Assembly: GCA_963799105.1 (NCBI GenBank) | Contig: CAWCVR010000023.1 | Span: 1-64,000 of the forward strand | Direction of reading: 5' to 3' | From: CAWCVR01 sp963799105 | GTDB taxonomy: Bacteria; Acidobacteriota; Terriglobia; Bryobacterales; Bryobacteraceae | Length of the DNA stretch: 64,000 nucleotides | Part shown: one piece after another, positions 51,604-61,685 of the stretch | Position numbering within the stretch: the stretch's first letter is position 1 | Layout: every line of letters starts with the position of its first letter | The notes under the pieces: generated by a model | What the model was told of the DNA's origin: nothing | The model's database searches: none | Seen by the model: only the letters and a program-made list of their open reading frames with translations | Program-made: the position numbers and the translations under genes

Positions 51604-51887
51604 AGCTTCCATTCCCCTTCGTCGTACTCCTCGTGCGTGAGAATCCGCTTGATGTAGACGATCTGGCGCAGATAGTGAACGAACGCGATCAACCGATACT
51701 TGTGCCCGCCCACATTGAACACCGTCAGATCGCCCACGAAGTCGGCGGAACCGAAGTCCGCTTTCAGCGCGCCGGGGTTCTTCCACGCCGCAGCCTGGAC
51801 AGCGTTTGCCCAGTGCTGGAGCGGCTCGGCCGCCTTCGGGAAGCGCATCCTGAATTCCCGAATCCGCCGCTTGCTAACGATTCTCAC
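51600..51887 (-). CDS. HigB-type mRNA interferase toxin
   Basis: A 95-residue HigB of the RelE superfamily, complete: RIVSKRRIREFRMRFPKAAE, LQHWANAVQAAAWKNPGALK, FGSADFV, VFNVGGHKYRLIAFVHYLRQ and VYIKRILTHEEYD. HigB cleaves mRNA at the ribosome. GTG 51887 starts it; the toxin gene precedes the antitoxin as usual for higBA, with a four-base overlap. The only intact toxin in the tRNA island. Confidence 0.9.
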   Translation of the reverse strand: MRIVSKRRIREFRMRFPKAAEPLQHWANAVQAAAWKNPGALKADFGSADFVGDLTVFNVGGHKYRLIAFVHYLRQIVYIKRILTHEEYDEGEWKL

Positions 51888-52177
51888 ACTCTAAGTTCCC
51901 ATATATGGAACCAGCAGGTCAAGTGGAGTCGGTTGCCTCGCCTTGCGATCAGACCCGTTCCGGAGCGCCGGATGACCTGGTTTCACACACCAACGACCTG
52001 CAGCGCCGGCACCGCTTTGCGCCCCGCAGGCGGCAACGCGGGAAAACTCCCGGCGCGCGGGCGAGCGTGGTGCTCCCCGACCCTTGGGGCCGCGGACGCT
52101 ACCAAAGGGCGAACCACGGAGAGGGATACTCTGGAACGAGGCTTTAGTTCCTTATAAGTCTTTTATTGTGTTATATA
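51888..52177. other. Unannotated part of the tRNA-linked island
   Basis: This 290-bp gap contains a CCATATATGG palindrome near 51899 and an ORF from 51905 (MEPAGQVESVASPCDQTRSG..) without recognised family. I see no integrase, promoter or RNA gene here. Confidence 0.4.
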
Positions 52178-52198
52178 TGGCGGAGAGAGAGGGATTCG
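52178..52198. repeat. attL-like repeat (tRNA-Ser 3' end)
   Basis: Twenty-one bases within the tRNA 3' end identical to 50454-50474. Marks the proximal border of the island; the tRNA stays intact. Confidence 0.75.
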
Positions 52199-52267
52199 AA
52201 CCCTCGATAGAGTTTCCCCTATACACGCTTTCCAAGCGTGCGCCTTCAACCACTCGGCCATCTCTCC
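52178..52267 (-). tRNA. tRNA-Ser (anticodon GGA)
   Basis: Minus-strand cloverleaf: acceptor GGAGAGA / TCTCTCC with G discriminator and encoded CCA; D-arm GGCCGAGTGGTTGAAGGC; anticodon stem-loop with CTTGGAAAG, anticodon GGA; long variable arm (TATAGGGGAAACTCTATC) typical of serine; T-arm GAGGGTTCGAATCCCTC. Its 3' end is duplicated at 50454, consistent with use as an attachment site. Confidence 0.95.
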
Positions 52268-52432
52268 GGGTTCGGAGGAAGCGCGGCTGGCAGTCTCAAT
52301 CAACCCGCGCTGGTACTGCAATCAGAATAGCATGCATGCCCGCCCTTCGACCTTCCCGCGAGCCGCGCCCCCAGTGGCGGCGGATCGCTATTGGAGGTAA
52401 GGTAGACGGAAGTTCCCATTGAGGAGACCCGT

Positions 52433-55345
52433 ATGAAGAAGTTGACGCGAAGGACCCTGTTGCAGTCGAGTTTGGCGGCTCCGGGCGTGGCGGCGGTGGC
52501 CGCGGCGGCTACCGGAATAGAGGAAGACCAGGCGCAGTCCGCGCCGGCCGCGCAACCCGCGCCGGACGGCGGGCGGGAGCGCTTGCTGCTGGACTTCGGC
52601 TGGCGCTTCCATTTCGGTAATGCCAACGACGCGGCGCAGGATTTCAACTTCCGCGGCAACTTCTCCAAAACCGGAGGCTTCGGGCCCGCCGCCACGCCGG
52701 AGTTCGACGACAACGATTGGAAAGCCGTGGACCTGCCGCACGACTGGGCCGTCGAACTGCCGTTTCAGAACGACCCGGCGCTGGCCAGCAAGGGCTTCTA
52801 TCCCCTGGGGCGGGCGTATCCGGCCACCAGCGTGGGATGGTACCGGCGGGTGTTCGAACTCCCGGCATCGGCGGCTGGGAAGCGCATCTCCATCGAATTC
52901 GACGGCGCCTACCGCGAAGCCATGGTCGTGCTCAACGGCTTCTACCTGGGCCGGCATATCGGCGGATACGATCCGTTCCGTTTCGACGCGACCGATTTCG
53001 CGGCGCCGGGCGGGCGCAACGTGCTGCTGGTGCGCGTTGACGCGACCGAGAGCGACGGCTGGTTCTACGAAGGCGCGGGCATTTACCGGCACGTGTGGCT
53101 GGTGACCACGAATCCGGTGCACGTCAAGCAGTGGGGCACGTTCGCGCGCAGCGAGGTGCGGCCCGGCGAAGCCACCGTGTCGATTCGCACGGAGGTCGAG
53201 AACCAGGGCAAGGGCACGCAGGGCGTGCGAGTTGCGTCGACGATTCTCGATACCGCGGGGAAACCCGTGGGCAAGGCCACCAGCGTACCGGCTCCCATCG
53301 CCGAGGGCGCCGGGCACGGCTTCGAGCAGCAGGTGATCGTAAAGTCGCCGGCGCTGTGGTCGCTGGAACAGCGGAACCTTTACAAGCTGGTGACCGAGGT
53401 GTTTGACGCAGCGAACGCGGTAGTGGACCGCTACGAGACGCGCTTCGGCATCCGCACCTGCGTCTTCGACGCGGAGAAGGGCTTTTTGCTCAACGGCCAG
53501 CCGGTGAAGCTCAAGGGGACGTGCAATCACCAGGACCATGCGGGCGTGGGTGCGGCGCTGCCCGATGCGCTGCAATACTACCGCGTGCGCAAGCTCCAGG
53601 AGATGGGCTGCAACGCGCTGCGGACTTCGCACAATCCGCCCACCCCCGAACTGCTCAACGCCGCCGACGAGCTGGGTATGCTGGTGTTCGACGAAACGCG
53701 CATGATGTCGTCGAACCCGGAAGGGATCAGCCAGTTCGAAAACCTGGTGCGGCGCGACCGCAACCATCCCAGCGTCTTCCTGTGGTCCATGGGCAATGAA
53801 GAGGGCGCGGCGTCGGGGGCACACGGACTGCCGATTCTGACGGCCATGAAAGCGGCGGCGGCGCGGCAGGACGGCTCGCGGCTGGTTTCCATTGCCCCAA
53901 ACGGCGGCAACGATATGGGGAAGTTCGGCTACGCGGCTCTCGACGTGCAGGGCTACAACTACGCCGATCCCGCGGCGGAGGCGTTCCACAAAGCCAATCC
54001 GAAGGTTCCGGTGATGGGGACCGAGCAGGTGAGCGCCGTGGGAACGCGCGGGATCTACAAGATGGACCCGGAGCGCGGATACGTGCAGTCGTACGATCCC
54101 TACACCACCACGGGGCGCGCGTCGGCCGAAGGCTGGTGGAGTTTCTGCGACGCCCGCCCCTGGCTGGCCGGCGGATTCGTGTGGACCGGCTTCGATTACC
54201 GCGGCGAGCCGTCGCCCTACGGATGGCCCAATACCGCCTCGCAGTACGGGATTATCGACTTGTGCGGGTTCCCGAAGGACAGCTTCTACTATTACCAGGC
54301 GTGGTGGACCGCGAAGCCGGTGCTGCACCTGTTCCCGCATTGGAACTGGCCGGGCCTGGAAGGCCAGGAAATCGCCGTGTGGGTGTACTCGAACCTGGAC
54401 CGCGTGGAGTTGTTCTCGAACGGGCAGAGCCTGGGCGCCAAGGACGTGAAGCGCGCCTCGCACCTGGCGTGGAACGTGAAGTACGCGCCCGGCGTTATTG
54501 AAGCGCGCGGCTTCAAGGGCGGCCAGCAGGCGATGACGGTGAAGCGCGAGACCACCGGGCCGGCCGCGCAATTGGCGATCTCGGCCGAGCGCCCGGACCT
54601 GGCCGCCGATGGCGAGGACGCCGTATCGATCGCCGTGGAAGTGCGCGACGCGCAGGGGCGCTACGCGCCGCTGGCCGATAACGCGGTGACATTCGAGATC
54701 GCCGGCCCGGGGCGCCTGATCGGCGTCGGCAACGGCGATCCCACCAGCCACGAATCCGACAAAGGCAGCTCGCGAAAGGCATTCTGCGGGCTGTGTGCGG
54801 CCATTGTGCAATCCACCAAGGCGGCGGGGGAGATCGCGGTGACTGCCACATCGCCGGGCCTCGCGCCGGCGAGCGTACGCATCCCGTCGAAGGCGGCTGG
54901 TCTGCGTCCGCAAATGGCGGCATGGGAACGCGAAGCGCCGGCGGGCGAGGGCGTGACGGGCTTGTGGCGGGCGGCATCGGGCGGAGCGCAGATCTTCACG
55001 CTGCGGCAGAACGGCAGCGCGCTGACAGGCACGGTGGAAGGCGCGGGCGGTCCGGGCGGCGGTGGCGGCGCCATTCAGGACGGCAAGGTGGAGGGCGGCA
55101 ACGTTTCCTTCCGCGCCGGCAATGCCGCCTACACGGGCACGGTGAAGGGCGAGCAGATCGAGTTGCAGCGCACTGGCGGCCCGGGCAGGCCGAACCGTCC
55201 GGTGCTTCCGCCTCCGGGGTCGGGGCCGGCCATTGGGCCGCCGCCGGATGGGTCGGACCCATCCTCGCTGGCTTTCCTGGGGCTGGGCGGCGGCAGAGGG
55301 CCGCAGGGGCCGCAGACGGTGGTGCTGAAGAGGGCGAAGCGGTAG
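52433..55345 (+). CDS. Tat-exported GH2 beta-galactosidase-type glycosidase
   Basis: A 970-residue enzyme. Twin-arginine signal MKKLTRRTLLQSSLAAPGVA. Then GH2 sugar-binding jelly roll (LDFGWRFHFGN, DDNDWKAVDLPHDWAVELPF), immunoglobulin-like domain, and a TIM barrel with acid/base Glu456 in WSMGNEEG and nucleophile Glu531 in VMGTEQVS. Beyond residue 620 come DUF4982-like and Big-type beta domains and a Gly-rich tail. Hydrolyses beta-galactosides or beta-glucuronides of plant polysaccharide; the substrate is unclear. GAGGAG at 52419 precedes ATG 52433. First of three hydrolase genes here. Confidence 0.9.
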   Translation: MKKLTRRTLLQSSLAAPGVAAVAAAATGIEEDQAQSAPAAQPAPDGGRERLLLDFGWRFHFGNANDAAQDFNFRGNFSKTGGFGPAATPEFDDNDWKAVDLPHDWAVELPFQNDPALASKGFYPLGRAYPATSVGWYRRVFELPASAAGKRISIEFDGAYREAMVVLNGFYLGRHIGGYDPFRFDATDFAAPGGRNVLLVRVDATESDGWFYEGAGIYRHVWLVTTNPVHVKQWGTFARSEVRPGEATVSIRTEVENQGKGTQGVRVASTILDTAGKPVGKATSVPAPIAEGAGHGFEQQVIVKSPALWSLEQRNLYKLVTEVFDAANAVVDRYETRFGIRTCVFDAEKGFLLNGQPVKLKGTCNHQDHAGVGAALPDALQYYRVRKLQEMGCNALRTSHNPPTPELLNAADELGMLVFDETRMMSSNPEGISQFENLVRRDRNHPSVFLWSMGNEEGAASGAHGLPILTAMKAAAARQDGSRLVSIAPNGGNDMGKFGYAALDVQGYNYADPAAEAFHKANPKVPVMGTEQVSAVGTRGIYKMDPERGYVQSYDPYTTTGRASAEGWWSFCDARPWLAGGFVWTGFDYRGEPSPYGWPNTASQYGIIDLCGFPKDSFYYYQAWWTAKPVLHLFPHWNWPGLEGQEIAVWVYSNLDRVELFSNGQSLGAKDVKRASHLAWNVKYAPGVIEARGFKGGQQAMTVKRETTGPAAQLAISAERPDLAADGEDAVSIAVEVRDAQGRYAPLADNAVTFEIAGPGRLIGVGNGDPTSHESDKGSSRKAFCGLCAAIVQSTKAAGEIAVTATSPGLAPASVRIPSKAAGLRPQMAAWEREAPAGEGVTGLWRAASGGAQIFTLRQNGSALTGTVEGAGGPGGGGGAIQDGKVEGGNVSFRAGNAAYTGTVKGEQIELQRTGGPGRPNRPVLPPPGSGPAIGPPPDGSDPSSLAFLGLGGGRGPQGPQTVVLKRAKR

Positions 55346-55373
55346 CCAGGCTCCCGGTCGAACAGCCCGGGTT

Positions 55374-55868
55374 CTACTTTCCAGCCGCGGGTTTGCGAAA
55401 GGTCAACGCGTAGAAGCGGCCGTTCCGGATCGATTGCAGACGGATCTCCCGCATATCCGCCGGCACCAGGCCGATGGGCGGGGTGACCGCCTCCTTGCGG
55501 TGCTTGAAATACCGGCTGGTGATCGGCGCCTACGCATAGGCGCGCTTCACGTGCTCCTCGGTTTCGTCGGCGATGAGGATGAGGCTCCCCGGCTTCGCGA
55601 CGCGGATCATTTCCCGAATCGCTTTTGCCCGGTCGCTGAAGAAGTTGATTCCTCCCACGTGGAAGACGGCGTCGAAGTCCGCATTGATGAAGGGCAGACT
55701 CTCGGCATTGCCCAGGAAGAGATCGGCGTCCATTTCCCAGCGGCGCAAGTTGGTCTGGCAGCGGACCAGCATTTCGGCGGACAGATCCAGGCCGGCTTTG
55801 CTGGCGATGGCAGCCGAACACATCCCGGCCCGCGCCCGGCCGTAGCGCGCCAGCGGGCGGAGCGGCAA
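55374..55868 (-). pseudogene. SAM-dependent methyltransferase, truncated and with in-frame TAG
   Basis: The frame, open from about TTG 55868, has GLDLSAEMLVRCQTNLRRWE, LGNAESLPFINADFDAVFHV, GGINFFSDRAKAIREMIRVA and KPGSLILIADETEEHVKRAY, motifs of class I methyltransferases (post-I, II and III). The SAM-binding Gly-loop at the N-terminus is missing. At 55530-55532 a TAG interrupts, but the same frame continues APITSRYFKHRKEAVTPPIG .. IRNGRFYALTFRKPA to a stop at 55374, so the C-terminus is preserved. A truncated gene with a nonsense codon; convergent with the GH2 gene by 29 bp. Confidence 0.75.
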
Positions 55869-55987
55869 CTGCGCTTACACATCGTTACCGGTCAGGCACC
55901 CGATGATATACTGGCATAGCCCGGAAGGCCAAAACGGAGTCGTGCATCCGGTTACCCGGGCAACACGGTTGGGAGGCAAGCGGAAAA

Positions 55988-57773
55988 ATGCGAATGTTCC
56001 GTGGCTTGGTAAGCATGTTCGCGTTCGCTGCAATGGCAACGAGCGCTCAGACGGCTGGCGGCGCCGCGGCGGCCATCCCTCATCTTCGGAAGCAAGGCGC
56101 CGCCACGCAGATGATCGTCGACGGCAAGCCGTTTCTGATGCTGGCGGGAGAACTGCGCAACTCCACCACCCGCAGCCTCGAGTTCATGAAGCCGGTCTGG
56201 CCCAAGCTGGTGGCGCTGCATCTCAACACGGTGCTGGCCGCCGTCCAGTGGGAGTTATTGGAGCCCAAGCAGGGACAGTTCGATTTCACCCTGGTGGACG
56301 CCCAGATCCGCGCCGCGGAAACCCACAATCTGCGGCTGGCGTTCCTGTGGTTCGCAAGCTGGAAGAACGGCGCTTCCAGTTACCCTCCCATCTGGGTCAA
56401 GAGCGACGTGGACCGGTTCCCCCGCGCCCAGAGGAATGACGGGAAGAACACCGATACCCTGTCCACATTCAGCCCGGCCAACCTGATTGCCGATAGCCGC
56501 GCTTTTGCCGCCCTCATGCGCCACGTCAAGCAGGTGGACTCCCACCACCGGGTCATCATGATCCAGGTGGAGAACGAGGTGGGTCTGCTGGGCGACTCGC
56601 GGGACCGGAGCGAGGCGGCGAACAAGGCTTTCGCGGAGCCCGTGCCGAAAGACCTGCTGGACTATATGACCGCCCACAAGGACACGCTGTATCCGGAGTT
56701 CCGCAAGGCGTGGGAGGCGGCCGGAGCCAGGACATCCGGAACCTGGGAACAGGTCTTCGGCAAAGCTCCGTACACCGATGAGATCTTCATGGCGTGGAAT
56801 TACGCCCGCTACGTGGGCGGGGTGGCGGCCGCGGGCAAGGCCGAATACCCGGTGCCCATGTTCGTAAACACCTGGTGCTCCATGGGGGACCGGCCGCCGG
56901 GGACGTATCCCAGCGGCGGCCCGCTGCCGCACGTGGCGGACCTGTGGAAGGTGGGCGCGCCGGCCATCGACTTCCGCTCGCCGGACCTCCACTCCACCAA
57001 TTTCTCCGAGTGGGTGGACTGGTACCACCCCACGCCGGACTTCCCCTTGTTCATCCCCGAGGCCTTTCACGCCACCGGCCACTACAATATCTTCTACGTG
57101 ATGGGGCAGCACGATGGCATCGGTTTCAGCCCGTTTGCCATCGACGAGCTTTTCTTCACTCTGGAACCCGGCATTATGGAGGAACTGGAACGCCGGTTCA
57201 GCCCCAACCTGGTTGACGATCTGATCTTCACGGGGCCTTCCAGAACCCGGTTGGCGCTGGCGGACCTGCCGCTGGCGAAGAGCTACGACATCATCCGGCA
57301 ACTCACTCCGCTGATCCTGGAGAACCAGGGCAAAGGGAAGATGGCCGGCGCGGTGGTGATCGCCGACGAACCGCCGCAAAGGCTCGTGTTAGGCAACTAC
57401 GCCCTCACGGTGAGCTACGCGCGCAGCGGGAGAGACCCCATGCCAGTGGCCAAAGGCGCTGCCGCGGCGCCGGCCCCGCCGCCCGCGCCGGCCAGGCTCG
57501 CCGACCGCGCCGGGGCTCTCTTCATTGCCGTGGGACCGGATGAGTACATCGCCGCCTCCAGCGGTCCCGGTGAACATCAGGTTCTCTTCGAACACGGGTC
57601 CCTCGATCGCCGCCATCGCGTCTATTGAAGAGGGCACGTTCGTGGATGGGCGATGGATTCCCGGGCGCAGGCTCAACGGCGACGAGAGCGATTCGGACAA
57701 TGCCGTTCGCCTCGGCGGCGGCGTGATTCCCAATGGCAAGATTCAGCGCATCAAGCTCTACCGCTACCACTAG
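55988..57773 (+). pseudogene. GH35/GH42-like beta-galactosidase with DUF5597 domain, frameshifted near the end
   Basis: From ATG 55988 (GGGAGG at 55971) a signal peptide (FRGLVSMFAFAAMATSAQT), then a TIM barrel typical of GH35/42: LVALHLNTVLAAVQWELLEP, IMIQVENEVGLLGDSRDR with acid/base Glu and FIPEAFHATGHYNIFYV with nucleophile Glu. A C-terminal DUF5597-like domain begins near residue 400. Around 57552 the sense shifts one base: the second frame continues NIRFSSNTGPSIAAIASIEE.., GRWIPGRRLNGDESDSDNAV and KIQRIKLYRYH to 57773. Repaired length is about 594 residues. The catalytic barrel is intact, so the truncated product could still be made. Confidence 0.82.
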
Positions 57774-57899
57774 TGCCGTGACCGAAAGATACTGTTCCTT
57801 TGCCACGGGCCGCTCGCTCACGCTCGCGGTTCTGTCCGGAACCGCGAGCGTGAGCGAGCGGCCCGGTAATGGCGCCAAATCACACGGTCGAAGACCTGG
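57774..57899. repeat. Dispersed MITE-like element with 60-bp perfect hairpin
   Basis: Centre: CGGGCCGCTCGCTCACGCTC.. (57806-57832) and its complement (57839-57865), 27-bp perfect arms with loop TGTCCG. Edges match the 30398-30620 element in inverse orientation (GCCGTGACCG and ATCACACGGTCGAAGACCT). A 48-bp identical copy is at the window end, 63953-64000. No ORF. Probably a non-autonomous transposable element, exported hairpin or transcription terminator. Confidence 0.75.
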
Positions 57900-57962
57900 T
57901 GCCACGGCCGTGAGGGAGTGGTTGCCCGTACTAACCCGAATTCCAGTAACTCGGAGGTTCGC

Positions 57963-60906
57963 ATGATTCGACGCTTTCTCATCCCTTTTCTGCTCGCGCT
58001 CTCCTCTTCCGCCATCGCGGCCCCCGTTCCCGTCGCCGGCCGTGCACCAGTCCCCGTCGACCGCCTGCGCGCCGGCAATCCCGCCGTGTTCCCCATGACC
58101 GGCGCCTGGCGCTTCAAACTCGATCACGGCATCAGCCCGGCGGTCAAGGGCGAACTGCCGCCCGACGCGGCCGTCCCCGATTTCGCCACGCCCGCCGCCT
58201 CCGACGCCGATTGGAAGGACATCCCCGTCCCCGCCAATTGGGAAGTCGAGGGCTTTTCCATCCCCACCTACCAGGAACGGACCGGCAACCAATCCGATGA
58301 CATCGGCCTCTATCGCCGCTGGGTGCAGGTCCCGGCCTCCTTTGCCGGCCAGCGCGTGTTCTGGCATTTCGACGGCGTTTACGACGGCGCCGAAGTCTTC
58401 GTCAACGGCCAGCGCGCCGGCTATCACGAAAGCGGCTTCACGGCCTTCGACATAGACGTCACCACGGCCCTCAAGCCCGGCCGGCGCAATCTCATGGCCG
58501 TCCGCGTGTACAAGAAGACCTCCTCGGGCAGCCTGGACAAAGGCGACTTCTGGTGCCTGGGCGGCATCTACCGCGAGACCTACCTGGTCGCCCTGCCGCC
58601 CCTGCATGTGGACGATGTCACCGTCGTCACTGGCCTCGATGCCCAGTACAGGGACGCCACGCTCACCTCCACGGTCCGCGTCGCCGGCCCGGCGGGCGCG
58701 CACTTCAATCTTGTCGGCGAACTGTATTCCCTCGACGGCGCGAAGGTTCCGCTGCCCGCCATGCGCCAGGCCGCCGAGGTCGGCGCCGACGGCTTCGCCA
58801 CCGTCGTCCTCACGGCCCCCGTCGTCGCGCCCAGACTCTGGTCGGCCGAGAAGCCCAACCTGTATTACGCGTTCTACAGCCTGTCGCAGGGTAAGCGGAC
58901 CGTGGAGCGCGTCCAGGACCGCATCGGCTTCCGCAAGGTCGAGCTCAAAGGCGGCGTGATGACGGTCAATGGCGTGCCCGTCAAACTCACCGGCGCCAAC
59001 CGCCACGAGGAATTCCTGCGTCTGGGCCACGCCCTGGACGAGAACGTCCTGGAAAACCGACATCGCGCTCTTGAAGGGCGCCAACATCAACGCCGTTCGC
59101 ACCAGCCACTACAACCACGCCGCCCGCTTCCTGGAACTGTGCGACGAGGCCGGATTATACGTCCTGGACGAGGTGCCGTTCTGCTGGGTGGCGCCCGAGC
59201 TGAAGGATCTCACCCGCCAATGGGCCTTCCTCTTTCGCGCCCGGGAAACCCTGGCCCGCGACAAGAACCGCCCCAGCGTGGTGGTCTGGAGTTGCGGCAA
59301 CGAAAGCGGCTACGGCCCCAATGCCCAGGCGGTATTCGACTACATGAAGGGCAATGACCCCACGCGACTGGCCTTGATATCCCAGCAGGGTCTGGACCAC
59401 AACGCCGCGACCGACTTCGACGATTACCACTACCCGCCCATCGCGCAGATGAAGGCCATGCTCGCCAGCCCCGCCCGCGCCAAAGTCCCGGCCATCTATA
59501 CCGAAATCGGCGGCATCGAGGACCCCTGGGGCAAGGTTCTGGCCGACAACTGGGCTCCCATCTGGGCCTCCGACGGCATCGCCGGCGCCTTCATCTGGGA
59601 ATGGCAGGAACAGAACCTGGCCGACAGGTTCCCCGATCGCTGGAGCGTTCCCAGCCCTGGCGCGCGGGGCATCGACCGCGCCACGGGCATCCGCCTGGCG
59701 GGCGGCGGCGGCGCCGTCACCGCCGACCGCCAGATCAAACCCAATCGCTACTGGAACCTCAAGATGGTCTATAGCCCGGTGACCACGGCCGCCCGCGAGA
59801 TCTCCCTGGCGGCCGGCCAGTACGTCGTCCCGCTCCAAAACCGCTACTCGTTCACCGACCTCTCCGAACTCGCCTGCCGTTGGCAGGCACTGGCGGGCGA
59901 CCGGGAGCTTGCCCACGGGGAAAGCCATATCGCCGCCAAACCCCGCTCCACCGTGGATGCCGCTTTCCCCGCCACCCCCGGCATGGACACCTTGCGCCTC
60001 GAATTCATCCACCCCGATGGCCGCAGCCTCTACGCCGCCCGCTTGCACGTGAAAGGCTACCCAGGCCCCGCCGCTCCGGCCGCCATGGCCGCCGCCGGGC
60101 CCGTCCGCCTTTCCGAGACCGAACAGCGCGTGGTGGTGGAAACCGCCGGAACCCAGTTGGTCCTCGACAAGCGCACCGGCCAGATCGCTTCCTGGCGTGC
60201 CGGCGGCCAGGATGTCGTCCTCGGCGGACCCATCCTCAACCTGGGCGAAACCATCCCCGGCCCTACCAACGGCTCCGGCGTTGGCGTGGGTGGCCGTAAC
60301 CGCGGCCCGGCCTTCATCGGCAGCGCGCAGGCGCCCGAGTGCCGCAACCCCGCCGTCACGGCCAGGATGGATGGCTCGAACGCCAGGATCGAGGTGACTT
60401 GCGGCGTCTACCTGGCCGGCTCCGACGAGCTCAAGGCCCAACTCGATTACACCCTCGATGTCGGCCCCGATGCCCAGGCCGGCCTCTCCTGGAAGCTCTC
60501 CTGGAAGGCCGCCGACGCCGCCGCCCGGGAAGCCGGCCTCAAGTTCCTGCTCCCCGCCGGCGCCGATCATATGTCCTGGTTCAGCGACAGCCTCTGGACC
60601 GAATACCCAGCTGGCCACATCGGCAGCCCCCAAGGCTCCATCACCGGCCAGGACGCCACCTTCAGTTCGTCCCGGCGCGATATCCATTGGATGTCGCTCT
60701 CGGGCGCCGGCTCGCACGCGCTGGTCGCGCTGGGCGCCGGAAATCCACTGCACACGCACGCCAGCGCGGGCGGCGACGGCATCCTGCTGTTCCTCAGCAG
60801 CGGCATCGCCTCCACCGGCAGGGACGTTACCGGCGACGACATCCGCCTGACGCAGAACGCCCCGCTCAACGGTGGATTCCGCCTCCGCATCGCGGCCGGA
60901 AGATAG
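57963..60906 (+). pseudogene. GH2 beta-galactosidase-type glycosidase with one frameshift
   Basis: From ATG 57963 (CGGAGG at 57951) a signal peptide (RRFLIPFLLALSSSAIAAPV) and GH2 jelly-roll and Ig domains (NLPxDWx type NWEVEGFSIPTYQ; WVQVPASFAGQRVFWHFDGV). Near 59055 (GGAAAACC) sense shifts one base; the other frame continues TDIALLKGANINAVRTSHYN, NRPSVVVWSCGNESGYGP with the acid/base Glu, VPAIYTEIGGIEDPWGKVLA with the nucleophile, FIWEWQEQNL and a large LacZ-type domain 5 to 60906. Repaired length is about 980 residues. Tandem with the GH2 and GH35/42 genes, it suggests a galactan- or glucuronan-degrading locus. Confidence 0.82.
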
Positions 60907-61241
60907 TGCGGGCGGGCGCGGTCGTGGCGATCGCCGCAATGCGATCCCCGGTGTGCTTCTCCGTCTCCCGAATCGCGGCGGTGGCTTCGAGAATGTGTCC
61001 CGCGCCGGTCCGCGTCTGGTCTCCGCGCACGGCCACGATGCCGCCGATCGGCTCCCGCCGAACCGACGCAAACGGAAAGGAACTCCGTTTCGTGAAGAGA
61101 ACTGGCGGGATGCCGGCCCAGGAAGACTGCTGGCGGACGGCGGCCATCGTCAACCCCGCCACTCCCAACCCGCCCGGCGCCGGGCCGGAGCCTCATGAAG
61201 CTCTTCAATTGGACGATATGCATAACTTAAGGAGTTCAATA
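60907..61241. other. Intergenic region, no supported gene
   Basis: About 335 bp. A minus-strand frame (61168 to 60866) reads FTKRSSFPFASVRREPIGGI.., GHILEATAAIRETEKHTG, and could be a remnant of an unknown protein, but has no ribosome site and no family. AAGGAG at 61229-61234 serves the next gene. Confidence 0.4.
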
Positions 61242-61508
61242 ATGGTCAGTGGCATATCGAACGCGACACATACCCAACCCGTAGCCCAGCCCACCAGCGC
61301 GCCGGCTCAGAAACCGGCTCAGTCGAAACCCCAGTCCGCCCCTGGCGGGGACTCCGTCCAGTTAAGCAGCGCCGCCCAGGCCATGCTGGCCGCGCTGCAG
61401 GAATCCCGGGAGACTCCCGCTCAAACCTCCAAGGAAGCCAGCCAGGGAGATCGTCAGGCTCAGCGGCTGCTCGCCAGCCGGGCCGCGGCAAAACCGTCCG
61501 CCAAGTAA
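61242..61508 (+). CDS. Small Ser/Ala/Gln-rich protein
   Basis: An 88-residue protein beginning MVSGISNATHTQPVAQPTSA and containing GDSVQLSSAAQAMLAALQES. AAGGAG lies eight bases upstream of the ATG, a strong ribosome site. The first half is Pro/Gln-rich and probably disordered; the second forms helices. The VQLSSAAQA stretch weakly recalls FlgM's sigma-binding segment, and a sigma-28-type factor exists at 8046, but distance and low complexity make this speculative. Otherwise unknown. Confidence 0.6.
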   Translation: MVSGISNATHTQPVAQPTSAPAQKPAQSKPQSAPGGDSVQLSSAAQAMLAALQESRETPAQTSKEASQGDRQAQRLLASRAAAKPSAK

Positions 61509-61654
61509 CCCCATCCAGCCGGACTCCGGCCTGGGCCGCGCGCCGCGCATCGCGCCCCTCGCGTCCGCCTGCGCGACGCGAAAACGGACGCCGGGGCGGC
61601 CGCCGGCAACGCGGCGCAAGGCCGCGCGCGCGGGGCGCGAACGGGTCCGGCGGC

Positions 61655-61660
61655 TATAAT
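61655..61660 (+). promoter_or_regulatory. TATAAT box for ispG
   Basis: TATAAT lies 26 bases before ATG 61686, followed by GGAGGG at 61673. Similar TATAAT boxes precede DUF2203 and the TtcA-like gene. Confidence 0.5.
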
Positions 61661-61685
61661 GGTTCTTACCACTGGAGGGGAACCA

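Noticed and set aside
51905..52147. 80-residue ORF in the tRNA island, possible integrase remnant
   Set aside because: No tyrosine-recombinase motif (R..HxxR..Y) is present, and the sequence resembles translated GC-rich non-coding DNA.
264..55868. Amber codon reassignment or pyrrolysine
   Set aside because: TAG is used as the normal terminator of many genes here (for example at 6933, 38026 and 62902), and no suppressor tRNA or pyl gene is visible.
60866..61168. 100-residue minus-strand ORF
   Set aside because: Some protein-like sequence but no start signal, family or neighbour support; kept only as a note.
61242..61508. FlgM anti-sigma factor
   Set aside because: Only a short VQLSSAAQA-like match; no adjacent flagellar gene, so not named.
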